Assembly: GCF_002338065.1 (NCBI RefSeq)
Contig: NZ_DDHJ01000013.1
Location: 82,275 to 146,274, forward strand
Reading direction: 5' to 3'
Length of the DNA: 64,000 bases
Source of the DNA: Pseudomonas sp. UBA1879
Lineage (GTDB): Bacteria > Pseudomonadota > Gammaproteobacteria > Pseudomonadales > Pseudomonadaceae
The stretch's first letter is position 1. The number at the start of each line of letters is the position of its first letter. The position numbers were made by a program, and so were the translations under genes. The notes below the pieces were generated by a model that did not search any database, was not told the DNA's origin, and saw only the letters and a program-made list of their open reading frames with translations. Shown in pieces: positions 32,006-41,154 of the stretch.

Positions 32006-32551
32006 TCAATCATCCAGATTCGGAAATTGACCGGCGATGGTCGCCTCGGTCATTTTTGCGTGCTGTCCATCGGGAGTATCGAACAGGCGAACCACGACCA
32101 CCCGAGGTTGCTCACCGATGTCGAACCATTGACAGGTGCCTGCGGGAATGGAAATCAGGTCGTTCTTTTCGCACAGCACGGTGTAGACATAATCACCGAC
32201 ATGGAACGAACACAGCCCACGACCTGCGACGAAAAATCGCACCTCGTTCGCCTCGTGTCGGTGCTCATCGAGGAATCCCGCACGCAGCTCGGCTTTCTGC
32301 GGGTGACGCTCATCGACGCTGATGACTGCGCTGGACACAAGACCTCGCTCATTCATCAGTTGGCTGACCGGCTCGCGGTAGGCAGCGACGACCTCTTCAT
32401 GTGTTGCACCTGCGGAGACAGGCGTGATCGCGGGCAAGCGTTCGAAAACGACGCCCTGTTCGGCAAGGGTGGAAGCGATGTCTTCGAGATGCGTCAGCAC
32501 CTTGTTCGGCAACTCCGGGGACGACACGTGATAAACGGAAAGAATGCTCAT
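32006..32551 (-). CDS. Acireductone dioxygenase (MtnD) relative lacking one metal ligand
   Basis: A 181-aa cupin. It aligns along its length with MtnD of the methionine salvage pathway, which oxidises the acireductone to ketomethylthiobutyrate (Fe form). Ligands H97, H99 and E103 are in EHRHEANEVRFF. The fourth, normally His in GT(R/K)HWFDMG, is Gln141 in GTCQWFDIG (codon CAA). From memory, P. aeruginosa has aroC-MFS-mtnB-mtnD-mtnC here; mtnB and mtnC are missing in this window. Activity is doubtful. Start ATG 32551 follows GAGGAA. Confidence 0.85.
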   Translation of the reverse strand: MSILSVYHVSSPELPNKVLTHLEDIASTLAEQGVVFERLPAITPVSAGATHEEVVAAYREPVSQLMNERGLVSSAVISVDERHPQKAELRAGFLDEHRHEANEVRFFVAGRGLCSFHVGDYVYTVLCEKNDLISIPAGTCQWFDIGEQPRVVVVRLFDTPDGQHAKMTEATIAGQFPNLDD

Positions 32552-32653
32552 GGCAGGGTTCCTCGGTTCAATCGCTCACCGACTCGCTGATCGGCGCAGA
32601 TTCATTCAAACAATCGATGAAGCGGACCTTCAGTGGACACTCGCCGCCTCAAA

Positions 32654-33802
32654 TCAAGGGGCCGCCTCCTTCATGCGTGTCGCGGCCAGGACAGCAGCGA
32701 TCAACGCAGCGACACTGGCGATGGCGAACGTCCATTCGGCGCCCAGCGCGTTCCAGCTGTAGCCGGAATACAACGCCCCCACCGCCCCGCCAGTGCCGGA
32801 CAATGCGGCATACAACGCTTGTCCCTGGCCCTGCTGACGGGGGCCGAAGCTGCGTTGCAGGAAATGGATCGCGGCCGCATGAAAACTGCCAAATGTGGCC
32901 GCGTGCAGCAGTTGAGCGACGATCAACACACCCAGATGGTCCGCGAAATGCCCCAGCAACAGCCAGCGCAGCGACGCCAGCGCAAAACTGACGATCAATA
33001 CGTGACGCACGCTGAATCGCTGAAGAATTCGGCTCATCGCCAGGAACATCAGCACTTCCGCAATCACCCCGACGGCCCACAGCATACCGATGATGCCGCG
33101 ACTGTAACCCAGGCGTTCAAGGTGCAGCGTGAGAAAGGTGTAATACGGCCCGTGGCTGAGTTGCATCAGCGCCACACATACATAGAAGGCAAGCACCCCG
33201 GGGCTGAACAGTTGGGTGAGGAAACCTTCGCCTGCGGGGCGCTGGGTCGACGCGGGCGGCTGGGCGTTGGGCACCCACCCGCTGCTGACGACGATCCCGG
33301 CCATGATCAGCAGCAACGCCTGGGGATACAGATCGAGGCTGAACCACTCGAACAACCGCCCCAATCCCACTACGGTCAGAATGAAGCCCACCGAGCCCCA
33401 AAGACGAATCTGGCTGTAGCGCGCCGTCTGACCCTGAAGATGCGCGAGGGTGATGACCTCGAATTGCGGCAGCACGGCGTGCCAGAAGAAGGCGTGCAGC
33501 GCCATGACCATGGCCAGCCAGGCGTAGGATTTGTCGACGAGAATCAGGGAAAAACACGCCAATGTGCAAACCGCACCGAAGCGCACGATGGCCAGACGCC
33601 GACCGGTGTAATCGCCGAGCCATCCCCAAAGGTTGGGTGCCACGCAGCGCATCAGCATCGGGATTGCGACCAACTCGCCAATGCGTGCGCTGGAGAAACC
33701 CAAATGGTCGAAGTACAGCGCCAGGAACGGCGCCGTCGAACCGAGCAAGGCGAAATAGAAGAGGTAGAAGCTGGACAGTCGCCAGTAGGGAAGCGCTGCC
33801 AC
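32654..33802 (-). CDS. MFS transporter (HcaT/3-phenylpropionate-transporter-like)
   Basis: A 382-aa inner-membrane protein with 12 predicted membrane segments in the MFS_1_like/HcaT pattern (YWRLSSFYLFYFALLGSTAP at the start, RLWGSVGFI in TM5). Start chosen at GTG 33802 to give MAALPYWRL; a TTG two codons upstream is possible and neither has a clear ribosome site. It lies 37 bp after aroC on the same strand, so co-transcription is likely. The substrate is unknown; the same neighbour occurs beside aroC in P. aeruginosa (recalled). Confidence 0.88.
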   Translation of the reverse strand: MAALPYWRLSSFYLFYFALLGSTAPFLALYFDHLGFSSARIGELVAIPMLMRCVAPNLWGWLGDYTGRRLAIVRFGAVCTLACFSLILVDKSYAWLAMVMALHAFFWHAVLPQFEVITLAHLQGQTARYSQIRLWGSVGFILTVVGLGRLFEWFSLDLYPQALLLIMAGIVVSSGWVPNAQPPASTQRPAGEGFLTQLFSPGVLAFYVCVALMQLSHGPYYTFLTLHLERLGYSRGIIGMLWAVGVIAEVLMFLAMSRILQRFSVRHVLIVSFALASLRWLLLGHFADHLGVLIVAQLLHAATFGSFHAAAIHFLQRSFGPRQQGQGQALYAALSGTGGAVGALYSGYSWNALGAEWTFAIASVAALIAAVLAATRMKEAAP

Positions 33803-33839
33803 GTTCAAACGCCCGTGGCGGCCGCGCCGGACTCCTGCA

Positions 33840-34931
33840 TTACAGCTGACCCAGCACCGGAGTATTGACCCGCACGTCGAGGTTCTGACCGCGATGACGC
33901 AACAAATGATCGAGCAACACGATCGCCATCATCGCTTCGGCGATCGGTGTGGCGCGGATGCCGACGCACGGGTCGTGACGGCCTTTGGTGATCACGTCCA
34001 CCGGATTGCCGTCGACATCGATCGACCGACCCGGCGTGGTGATGCTCGACGTCGCTTTCAGCGCCAGGTGCGCCACGATGGGCTGGCCCGACGAAATGCC
34101 GCCGAGGATGCCACCGGCGTTGTTGGACACGAAGCCCTCCGGGGTCAGCTCGTCGCGGTGTTCGGTGCCGCGCTGGGCCACGCTGGCGAACCCTGCGCCA
34201 ATCTCGATGCCTTTGACCGCATTGATGCTCATCAGCGCATGCGCCAGTTCCGCGTCCAGGCGATCAAAAATCGGCTCGCCGAGCCCTGGCATGACACCGT
34301 CAGCCACCACGGTAATCTTCGCCCCGACCGAATCCTGGTCGCGACGCAGCTGATCCATATAGGCTTCCAGCTCCGGGACTTTATCCGGATCGGGGCTGAA
34401 GAACACATTCTGCTCAACCGACTCCCAGGTCTTGAACGGAATCTCGATCGGGCCCAATTGACTCATATAGCCGCGCACGGTGATGCCTTGAGTGAGCAGG
34501 TATTTCTTGGCAATGGCGCCGGCCGCTACACGCATCGCCGTTTCCCGGGCCGAGCTGCGGCCACCGCCACGGTAGTCACGGATGCCGTATTTGTGGTGGT
34601 AGGTGTAATCGGCGTGGGCCGGACGGAACAGATCCTTGATCTGCGAATAGTCCTTGGATTTCTGGTCAGTGTTGCGAATCAGCAGGCCGATGGAAGCGCC
34701 AGTGGTCTTGCCTTCGAACACGCCGGAGAGAATTTCGACTTCATCGGCTTCCTGACGCTGGGTGGTGTGGCGGCTGGTACCCGGCTTGCGGCGGTCCAGA
34801 TCGCGCTGGAGGTCTTCCAGCGACAGTTCCACACCTGGCGGGCAGCCGTCGACGATAGCAACCAGCGCCGGGCCATGGCTTTCGCCGGCAGTGGTGACAG
34901 TGAACAGCTTGCCGAAGGTATTGCCGGACAT
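33840..34931 (-). CDS. aroC: Chorismate synthase
   Basis: A 363-aa enzyme converting EPSP to chorismate with reduced FMN, the last common step to aromatic amino acids, folate and siderophore precursors. Conserved: GESHGPAL, the RPAHADYTYHHKYGIRDYRGGGR-region (split here: RPAHADYTYHHKYG, then RDYRGGGRSSARET) and AGGILGGISSGQPI. Start 34931 (MSGNTFGKLF) with GGAG upstream; the frame upstream to 35051 lacks a site. Length equals the usual ~363. Confidence 0.98.
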   Translation of the reverse strand: MSGNTFGKLFTVTTAGESHGPALVAIVDGCPPGVELSLEDLQRDLDRRKPGTSRHTTQRQEADEVEILSGVFEGKTTGASIGLLIRNTDQKSKDYSQIKDLFRPAHADYTYHHKYGIRDYRGGGRSSARETAMRVAAGAIAKKYLLTQGITVRGYMSQLGPIEIPFKTWESVEQNVFFSPDPDKVPELEAYMDQLRRDQDSVGAKITVVADGVMPGLGEPIFDRLDAELAHALMSINAVKGIEIGAGFASVAQRGTEHRDELTPEGFVSNNAGGILGGISSGQPIVAHLALKATSSITTPGRSIDVDGNPVDVITKGRHDPCVGIRATPIAEAMMAIVLLDHLLRHRGQNLDVRVNTPVLGQL

Positions 34932-35074
34932 GCGGGAGGCTCCGAGAAATCGACCAAAAACCAAAAAACCCAAAAAGAGCGCGCCAGTATACGCAGGCTC
35001 CACGTCTAGATCACGCGCGAACCTTATTCGATTGGCTGCGTCCAATTTCACACTTTATTGATGATGGCCTTGCG

Positions 35075-36070
35075 ATGCTACGTGGTATGTCCCTGATTCG
35101 CGGCTTTACGCCGCTGCGAGTAATCGCTTTGACCCTCACTCTGCTGTCTTCCCTCGCCCATGCGGGCACGCCGGTCGTACTGCAACGTCCCCTCTCCCTG
35201 GAGACCGGGACGGGCGAACTGTTCGGCACCTTGCTGCTGCCCAAATCCAAAGAACCAGTGCCCGTGGTGCTGATCATCGCGGGTTCAGGCCCGACTGACC
35301 GCGACGGCAATAATCCGGACGGCGGACGCAACGACAGCATGAAACGCCTGGCGGTGATTCTGGCCCGGCATAACATCGCCAGCGTGCGTTACGACAAGCG
35401 CGGTGTGGCCGCCAGCCGTCCGGCCACGCCCGACGAACGCGACCTGACCATTGAAAAATACGTCGATGACGCCGTGGCCTGGAGCGAAAAAATCAAGGCC
35501 GACCCGCGTTTGGGTCAATTGATCATCATGGGTCACAGCGAAGGCGCGCTGGTGGCCTCGCTGGCGGCGGAACGTGCAGGCGCCACGGCGCTGATTTCCC
35601 TGGCAGGCACGGGTCGTCCGGTGGATCAAGTGATCCGCGAGCAATTGCAGGACCGACTGCCGCCTCCCCTTCTAGCCCGCAGCGAAGAATTGATCAAGGA
35701 AATGAAGGCCGGCAAGACCGATCCGAACGTGCCCGACCCACTGCAGGTGGTGTTCCGCCCGAGCGTGCAGCCTTATCTGATCTCGCTGTTCCGCCAGAAT
35801 CCGGCCGAGGCTTTTGGCAAGCTGAAGATGCCGACGCTGATCCTGCAGGGGCGCAACGACATGCAAGTAGGCGTGGGTGACGCCGAATTGCTGCACAAGG
35901 CCAAGCCCGACTCGCAGCTGGCGATCATCGACGGCATGAACCACGTGCTGCGCATCGTGCCGATGGACATGAAACGCCAGCTGGCGTCCTACAAAGACCC
36001 GCAGTTGCCGTTGGCCAGTGAGTTGTCCGACCGCATTCTGACGTTCATCGGGTCAGTGCCATTGCATTGA
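35075..36070 (+). CDS. Exported alpha/beta-fold hydrolase
   Basis: A 331-aa serine hydrolase with an N-terminal signal peptide (about 1-30, ending SSLAHA-GT). Fold markers: nucleophile elbow GHSEGA (Ser), oxyanion region LIIAGSGPTDRDGN, and late Asp and His in LQGRNDMQV and GMNHVLR. ATG 35075 or the in-frame ATG at 35087. It is divergent from aroC. Hydrolases of this type act on esters or peptides; the substrate is unknown. A hydrolase lies in the same place in P. aeruginosa (recalled). Confidence 0.9.
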   Translation: MLRGMSLIRGFTPLRVIALTLTLLSSLAHAGTPVVLQRPLSLETGTGELFGTLLLPKSKEPVPVVLIIAGSGPTDRDGNNPDGGRNDSMKRLAVILARHNIASVRYDKRGVAASRPATPDERDLTIEKYVDDAVAWSEKIKADPRLGQLIIMGHSEGALVASLAAERAGATALISLAGTGRPVDQVIREQLQDRLPPPLLARSEELIKEMKAGKTDPNVPDPLQVVFRPSVQPYLISLFRQNPAEAFGKLKMPTLILQGRNDMQVGVGDAELLHKAKPDSQLAIIDGMNHVLRIVPMDMKRQLASYKDPQLPLASELSDRILTFIGSVPLH

Positions 36071-36169
36071 TTTCATAGGCGGCTCTCCCCTTCAGATCTG
36101 CTGAAAACGGCCGATATCGGGTTGCTGGCATTGTGTTGCCGGGCAATGTCGAAAAACAGGATCGCCGTG

Positions 36170-36967
36170 ATGACAGAAGCAATGATGGAAGCCGAACCGG
36201 TCGCTCAGACCGATCGCCAGGAGGGGGACACCGCGGCAGTATTGTGGGAAGACGTGCAAGCCGAGCATTTCTCGATGTTGCGACTCGCGCCTCTGCCAAC
36301 TGACCGGGCCACCGGGGGCCGTCCACTGCGCTTCGTCGAGTTTGGCCGTGCGGAGCGCCACAGCAAGGACTTCAGCCTGCTGCGCATGACGTATCACTTG
36401 CCCGGGCAAAAGACCCGCAAAGAACAGAACAATCTGGACATTTGGGTCGACCACGCCAACCGTTCAGTGCGGGTCGGTCCGGAATCCGGATTGCAAATCG
36501 AGCCGTGGAACCGGGGGCTGGGCCGCTTCATGGTGGCTCAAGGCATTCACTGGGCGCAGAAACGCTGGTCTGAATACCGCATCGAAGGCACAGCCCTGGC
36601 CAACAAGGATGCATTGAACGAAGACACCCGCCTGCGTCGCGATCACTTCCTCAAGACCCAGGGTTTTGAGGTCGCCTACGCCGACCCTCAGCACCTGAAA
36701 GGCAGCGTCAAAGACGCCAAGATCGGCAATCTGAACAATACGTGGAACACCGAAAAGGTGCAGATCGTCGAGATTCTCGACGCTGCGCACATGCTGCAGC
36801 AAGCGGAGCAGAAGATTCAGGAGCAGGAAGTCACGATCAAGAAAGCCGAAGATCGTGTGAGCAAATTCCGCCGCGACGACGCCGGGCTGCGCTTTACCAT
36901 CGCGTGTCTGGTGACGTTTGCTGTGTTCCAGGCCGGGCTGTTGATCTGGATTGCGACGCACCGCTAG
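36170..36967 (+). CDS. Membrane-anchored coiled-coil protein of unknown function
   Basis: A 265-aa protein. The N-terminal 190 residues are soluble with a positively charged region (RMTYHLPGQKTRKEQNNLDI); then a coiled coil (about 195-235; QQAEQKIQEQEVTIKKAEDR) and a C-terminal membrane segment (FTIACLVTFAVFQAGLLIWIA) with a short basic end: a tail-anchored layout. ATG 36170 (MTEAMMEAEP) follows AGGA; ATGs at 36122 and 36146 are alternatives. The family is not recognised. Confidence 0.7.
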   Translation: MTEAMMEAEPVAQTDRQEGDTAAVLWEDVQAEHFSMLRLAPLPTDRATGGRPLRFVEFGRAERHSKDFSLLRMTYHLPGQKTRKEQNNLDIWVDHANRSVRVGPESGLQIEPWNRGLGRFMVAQGIHWAQKRWSEYRIEGTALANKDALNEDTRLRRDHFLKTQGFEVAYADPQHLKGSVKDAKIGNLNNTWNTEKVQIVEILDAAHMLQQAEQKIQEQEVTIKKAEDRVSKFRRDDAGLRFTIACLVTFAVFQAGLLIWIATHR

Positions 36968-37031
36968 ATCGAATGCGATATGACGTTGTGGGAGCCAGGT
37001 TGCCGGCCCCACAACGGGTTCTGCGCCAGGC

Positions 37032-37940
37032 TTAGACCCGCGCCGCAAACAGCGCCTGATGTTGCCGACACTGCTCGGCGGTCAGCATGAACACCCCATG
37101 CCCGCCGCGCTGGAACTCCAACCAAGCGAAGTCCACCTCCGGGTACAGCGCTTCGACGTGCACCTGGCTGTTGCCCACTTCCACGATCAACAGCCCCTTT
37201 TCGGTCAAGTGATCCGCCGCCTCGGCCAGCATTCGTCGAACCAGGTTCAGACCATCGTCACCGCAGGCCAATGCCAGTTCGGGCTCGTGCTGGTATTCGT
37301 CCGGCATGTCGGCGAAATCTTCGGCATCGACATAAGGTGGATTGGACACGATCAAATCAAAGCGCTGCCCCGGCAACCCCTCGAAACCATCGCCCTGAAC
37401 GGTGTACACCCGTTCGTCAACGCCGTGGCGCTCGATGTTCAGGTTCGCCACTTCCAGCGCTTCGAAGGACAGGTCCGCCAGCACCACTTCAGCCTCCGGA
37501 AACTCGTCAGCGCAGGCGATACCCATACAACCGGAGCCGGTGCAAAGGTCGAGAATGCGCGCGGGAGGCTGAGCAAGCCAAGGCTCGAAACGGTCTTCGA
37601 TCAACTCACCGATCGGCGAGCGCGGAATCAGCACACGCTCATCGACAATGAACGACATGCCACAGAACCAGGCCTCGCCCAGCAGGTAGGCGGTGGGAAC
37701 GCGTTCGTCGATACGGCGCTTGATCAGGTGCTGCACACGGACCAACTCGTCCTCTTCAAGGTTGCAGTCCAGATAGTTGTCGGAAATTTCCCAAGGCAGG
37801 TGCAGTGCACCCAATACCAACTGACGGGCTTCGTCCCAGGCATTGTCGGTGCCATGGCCGAAAAACAGGTCTTCCCCATGAAAACGGCTGACGGCCCAAC
37901 GGATATGATCGCGCAGGGTGCGCAGGCGGGAAGTGATCAC
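37032..37940 (-). CDS. prmB: 50S ribosomal protein L3 N5-glutamine methyltransferase
   Basis: A 302-aa SAM-dependent methyltransferase. Motif I is LDLCTGSGCMGIACA and the glutamine-binding catalytic motif is NPPYVDAED, which defines HemK/PrmB-type enzymes; it modifies Gln of ribosomal protein L3. The start is GTG 37940 (VITSRLRTL) with AAGGAGT 6 bases upstream. The frame stays open a further 800 bases upstream but there it is antisense to the next gene and has no site. Confidence 0.95.
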   Translation of the reverse strand: MITSRLRTLRDHIRWAVSRFHGEDLFFGHGTDNAWDEARQLVLGALHLPWEISDNYLDCNLEEDELVRVQHLIKRRIDERVPTAYLLGEAWFCGMSFIVDERVLIPRSPIGELIEDRFEPWLAQPPARILDLCTGSGCMGIACADEFPEAEVVLADLSFEALEVANLNIERHGVDERVYTVQGDGFEGLPGQRFDLIVSNPPYVDAEDFADMPDEYQHEPELALACGDDGLNLVRRMLAEAADHLTEKGLLIVEVGNSQVHVEALYPEVDFAWLEFQRGGHGVFMLTAEQCRQHQALFAARV

Positions 37941-38192
37941 GGCAGACTCCTTGAAAAAACGACGGGCGATTCTAGCAGCCATCCTCACAACAAACGATGC
38001 CTGCACCCGACAGTGGCCGCCTGCAAAAACTTTCCTCGGCCTTTCCGCGAATTTGCAGGCAATATGACAGTAACCGCGACCTGCTCGACGGCTTGACGCC
38101 CGGCAAAAAAGCGACGGCTGTGAGCATTGAGATTCACAGAATCGCTCAGCCAGTGGACAATGCGGCAAAAGCCCCACTCGAAGGAGCCCCAG

Positions 38193-38816
38193 ATGTCTGT
38201 TCCAAACACCGGTCCGAAGACCATGTTTCAACTCAGTGGCCGCGAATACGCAGCGGCCACATTGAGTAATGCCACGCTGATCATCATCGATGCCCAAAAG
38301 GAATACCTCAGCGGCCCGCTGGCCTTGACCGGGGTTCAAGCGGCCATCGACAACATCGTCAAATTGGTCGACGCGGCCCGCGCTGCGAAGTCGCCGATCA
38401 TTCACGTACGCCACCTTGGCACCGTGGGCGGCATGTTCGATCCGCAAGGCGAACGCGGCCAGTTCGTGCCCGAGCTGCAACCTCAAGGCGACGAAATCGT
38501 CATCGAAAAGCGCCTGCCCAATGCCCTGAACGGCACCGTCACCACCGACGACCGCAAGACCCTGCACAAGCTGCTGGAAGATCTGGGGCGCCTGGATCTG
38601 GTGGTCTGCGGCTTCATGAGCCACTCCAGCGTCAGCACCACCGTGCGCGCGACCAAAGATTACGGTTTCCGCTGCACGCTCGTGGAAGACGCCTGCGCCA
38701 CCCGCGACCTGCCGACCCCCACGGGCGTGATCAAGGCTGAACTCGTGCAACAAGCGGAGATGGCCATCATGAACGACAACTTCGCCAAGCTGGCCCTGAC
38801 CAAAGACCTGATCTGA
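38193..38816 (+). CDS. Isochorismatase-fold hydrolase with Ser at the cysteine position
   Basis: A 207-aa member of the isochorismatase superfamily: LIIIDAQKEYL (Asp), HVRHLG, and VCGFMSHSSVSTTVRA, where the residue normally Cys in MTHxCV is Ser (codon AGC). The cis-peptide region and the Lys in VIEKRLPNAL are kept. Start 38193 has AAGGAG. It resembles PA1677 of P. aeruginosa in position (recalled). It probably retains a hydrolase role through a different mechanism, or is a binding protein. Confidence 0.88.
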   Translation: MSVPNTGPKTMFQLSGREYAAATLSNATLIIIDAQKEYLSGPLALTGVQAAIDNIVKLVDAARAAKSPIIHVRHLGTVGGMFDPQGERGQFVPELQPQGDEIVIEKRLPNALNGTVTTDDRKTLHKLLEDLGRLDLVVCGFMSHSSVSTTVRATKDYGFRCTLVEDACATRDLPTPTGVIKAELVQQAEMAIMNDNFAKLALTKDLI

Positions 38817-39051
38817 CTGAGCCGCGTCGCTCGAAGCGGATTCACGATTCGCCGCCCCTTGACCTCACGTCGAGCGCCGTTTGAGGCGGAGCCTGAAGAA
38901 AACGCGTACGCATGCTAGCGTGAGGTTGTGTGAGCCGCTTCACATAACCGCCTATCCGTTAATGACTCGTGTTTGGCGTCGAGGGTTGGCCCGCCGGGAA
39001 CCACCCGGACGTAAGCAGGTCAGAGCGCCGATACCCCTAGAGGAAGTCGGA

Positions 39052-39372
39052 ATGAAGATATCCGATGGTTTTGACGCCCGTCGCCTGCGTCCGAAAGGTC
39101 GCGGCAACTGGCGGATGCGCATTGGCGCTGCCATTTCCGCCATTTTCGCAACGGCCGGCGTATTGCTGGCCATGGCTGGAGTCGCCAGCCTGATCGGCCA
39201 TCCGGCGGCACTGGGTGAACTCAACGCGAGTCCTGCCGGTGCAGTGGTCACCCTCGTGATTGGCCTGTTGATGCTCTACATCGGTGTCTGGCTATGGCGC
39301 CGCAGCCGTCGTCGCCGTCGTCGCGCTGGCGAGTTGAACATGTCCCCGCACTTGATGAAAAAGCACGATTAG
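39052..39372 (+). CDS. Small membrane protein, 106 aa
   Basis: Two membrane segments (about 24-46, IGAAISAIFATAGVLLAMAG; and 61-83, AVVTLVIGLLMLYIGVWLW) followed by a strongly basic stretch RRSRRRRRRAGE and a polar tail. ATG 39052 follows AGGAAG. It is between the isochorismatase-fold and Smr genes on the same strand. The function is unknown. Confidence 0.75.
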   Translation: MKISDGFDARRLRPKGRGNWRMRIGAAISAIFATAGVLLAMAGVASLIGHPAALGELNASPAGAVVTLVIGLLMLYIGVWLWRRSRRRRRRAGELNMSPHLMKKHD

Positions 39373-39467
39373 CCCCTCCTTCGCGTCTCGACTACGCCAT
39401 TCGATCCTTTTAGTCGCGCCGACAGTGGCGTGACTTGGTTAAACTGGCGTCCTTCGCGGAGACCGAC

Positions 39468-40028
39468 ATGCAAGACGACGATTTTTCCCTGTTCAGAAAC
39501 GAGCTTCGTGGCGTCAAGCCGATCAAGACTGAACACGCGGACGTAGGCAAACCCAAAACCGACCGTAAGAACCTGGCCAAACTGCGGCAGGCAGCGACCG
39601 TGCGCTCGGACGCCACGATTACCGTTGATGGCCTGTCCGATCAATTCGTGATCGACGTCGGGCCGGAAGACACGCTGTACTGGGCGCGCGACGGGGTTCA
39701 GGAAGGTCAGATGCGTAAGCTCAAGTTGGGGCAGATCAGCTTCGACGGCAGCCTGGACCTTCATGGTATGAGCGTGGAACTCGCCCGGGAGACGATGTGG
39801 GAATTCCTCGCGGAAGCCACCAAGCTGGAGATCCGCTGCGTGCGCATCACCCACGGCAAAGCCGTGCGGCTGGACGGCAAGCGGCCCATGATCAAAAGCC
39901 ACGTCAACACATGGTTGCGTCAACACCCGCAGGTGCTGGGCTTTACCTCCTGCATCGCCAAACACGGCGGCGCAGGGGCGGTTTACGTGATGCTCAAACG
40001 CACCATGATGGATGGCCGCGACGAGTAG
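39468..40028 (+). CDS. Smr-domain protein (MutS2-type C-terminal nuclease domain)
   Basis: A 186-aa protein with a C-terminal Smr domain: LDLHGMSVELARE, a THGKAV loop in place of TGKG, and KHGGAGAVYVMLKR. The N-terminal part is a flexible region plus DUF-like helices. Smr domains nick branched DNA or cleave RNA. Start 39468 (MQDDDFSLF) follows GGAGA; an upstream ATG at 39435 has no site. It is followed by a terminator and precedes folE. Confidence 0.92.
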   Translation: MQDDDFSLFRNELRGVKPIKTEHADVGKPKTDRKNLAKLRQAATVRSDATITVDGLSDQFVIDVGPEDTLYWARDGVQEGQMRKLKLGQISFDGSLDLHGMSVELARETMWEFLAEATKLEIRCVRITHGKAVRLDGKRPMIKSHVNTWLRQHPQVLGFTSCIAKHGGAGAVYVMLKRTMMDGRDE

Positions 40029-40072
40029 CCGCCCCTGAAGGTCGTAACTCAGGCCTGAGCCTGCGGCACAAA

Positions 40073-40109
40073 AAAGCCGCGACGAGGATTCCCTCCAGTC
40101 GCGGCTTTT
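40073..40109 (+). terminator. Rho-independent terminator after Smr gene
   Basis: The 11-12 bp stem AAAAGCCGCGAC/GTCGCGGCTTTT can act in both directions between convergent genes. Confidence 0.9.
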
Positions 40110-40161
40110 GGCCTAGGGCGGTCGAGATCCCGGCATCTGGCCCGGAAGCGCTTCAGCCCGA

Positions 40162-40317
40162 TCAGCGATGGTAATAGCCCGGTCCTGGGCCACCGTCGAA
40201 ATGCCGGTGGTCATGCCACCCACCGCCGTGACGCCCCCAACCGGGACCGAAGAAACAGCCCGAAACCGACGACGTCAGGGCGATAATCAGCGCGATTTTC
40301 GCAATTCGGCTCAACAT
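40162..40317 (-). CDS. Small Gly/His-rich lipoprotein
   Basis: A 51-aa protein starting at 40317 (MLSRIAKIALIIALTSSVSG) with a lipobox VSGC, so lipidated at C20 or nearby, then a Gly/His/Trp-rich tail (GWGRHGGGWHDHRHFDGG). A purine-rich GAAGAGAG precedes the start; longer upstream frames lack a signal. The His-rich tail suggests metal binding, by inference only. Confidence 0.7.
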   Translation of the reverse strand: MLSRIAKIALIIALTSSVSGCFFGPGWGRHGGGWHDHRHFDGGPGPGYYHR

Positions 40318-40556
40318 AGATTCACTCTCTTCATCCGGGCATCGTTTACCCATACGTTCAGACACCGGACCGACACATTTCGACATAGGCGCTCGGTAAA
40401 GGTTAGGTAAAGGTGCCGCGTGCTCGATCCAGGCGGCGACGTGCCGCAGGTTTGTCGGTCACCCGCCTTACTCCTCCCCGCCGAGCTAAGCTACTATGTG
40501 CGCCTTTGCAGGCCTTCTGCCCTGCGTTTCTTTGAACCCACACGGAACACACCCCT

Positions 40557-41102
40557 GTGACACTGGAACAGAACTACACCGAGATTCTTGGTCAACTTGG
40601 CGAAGACGTCTCCCGCGAGGGCCTGCTCGACACCCCGAAACGTGCGGCCAAAGCCATGCAGTACCTTTGCCGCGGCTATCAGCAGACGCTGGAAGAAGTC
40701 ACCAACGGCGCGCTGTTCAGCTCAGACAACAGCGAGATGGTGCTGGTCAAGGACATCGAACTGTATTCGCTGTGTGAGCATCACCTGCTGCCGTTCATTG
40801 GCAAGGCGCATGTGGCCTACATTCCGAGCGGCAAGGTGCTGGGGCTGTCGAAGGTGGCCCGCATTGTCGACATGTTTGCCCGTCGCCTGCAGATTCAGGA
40901 AAACCTCAGCCGGCAGATCGCCGAAGCCGTTCAGCAAGTGACCGGCGCTTTGGGCGTGGCGGTGGTGATCGAGGCCAAGCACATGTGCATGATGATGCGC
41001 GGTGTCGAGAAGCAGAATTCGTCGATGATCACCTCAGTGATGCTCGGCGAGTTTCGTGAGAATGCCGCCACCCGTACCGAGTTCCTTAGCCTGATCAAGT
41101 GA
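40557..41102 (+). CDS. folE: GTP cyclohydrolase I
   Basis: A 181-aa enzyme making dihydroneopterin triphosphate from GTP, first step of folate synthesis. Zinc-site CEHHLLP is intact, with the downstream catalytic HMCMMMRGVEK (Cys/His). Starts with GTG 40557. It is 52 bp upstream of the glutaredoxin-like gene, same strand. Length and motifs match the type I enzyme; Pseudomonas may have a second copy. Confidence 0.97.
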   Translation: MTLEQNYTEILGQLGEDVSREGLLDTPKRAAKAMQYLCRGYQQTLEEVTNGALFSSDNSEMVLVKDIELYSLCEHHLLPFIGKAHVAYIPSGKVLGLSKVARIVDMFARRLQIQENLSRQIAEAVQQVTGALGVAVVIEAKHMCMMMRGVEKQNSSMITSVMLGEFRENAATRTEFLSLIK

Positions 41103-41154
41103 TCCGGGCGTTCTGAAGCGCCGCGACGACGGTTGCGGCCGCGAGGTTTCACGC

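Noticed and set aside
36125..36140. Second sigma-54 promoter (TGGCATTGTGTTGCC)
   Set aside because: The GG-to-GC distance is 9, not 10, and the sequence lies over the 5' part of the next reading frame.
37941..38753. N-terminal extension of prmB by about 270 codons
   Set aside because: The extension is antisense to the isochorismatase-fold gene; a strong ribosome site and GTG at 37940 give the normal length.
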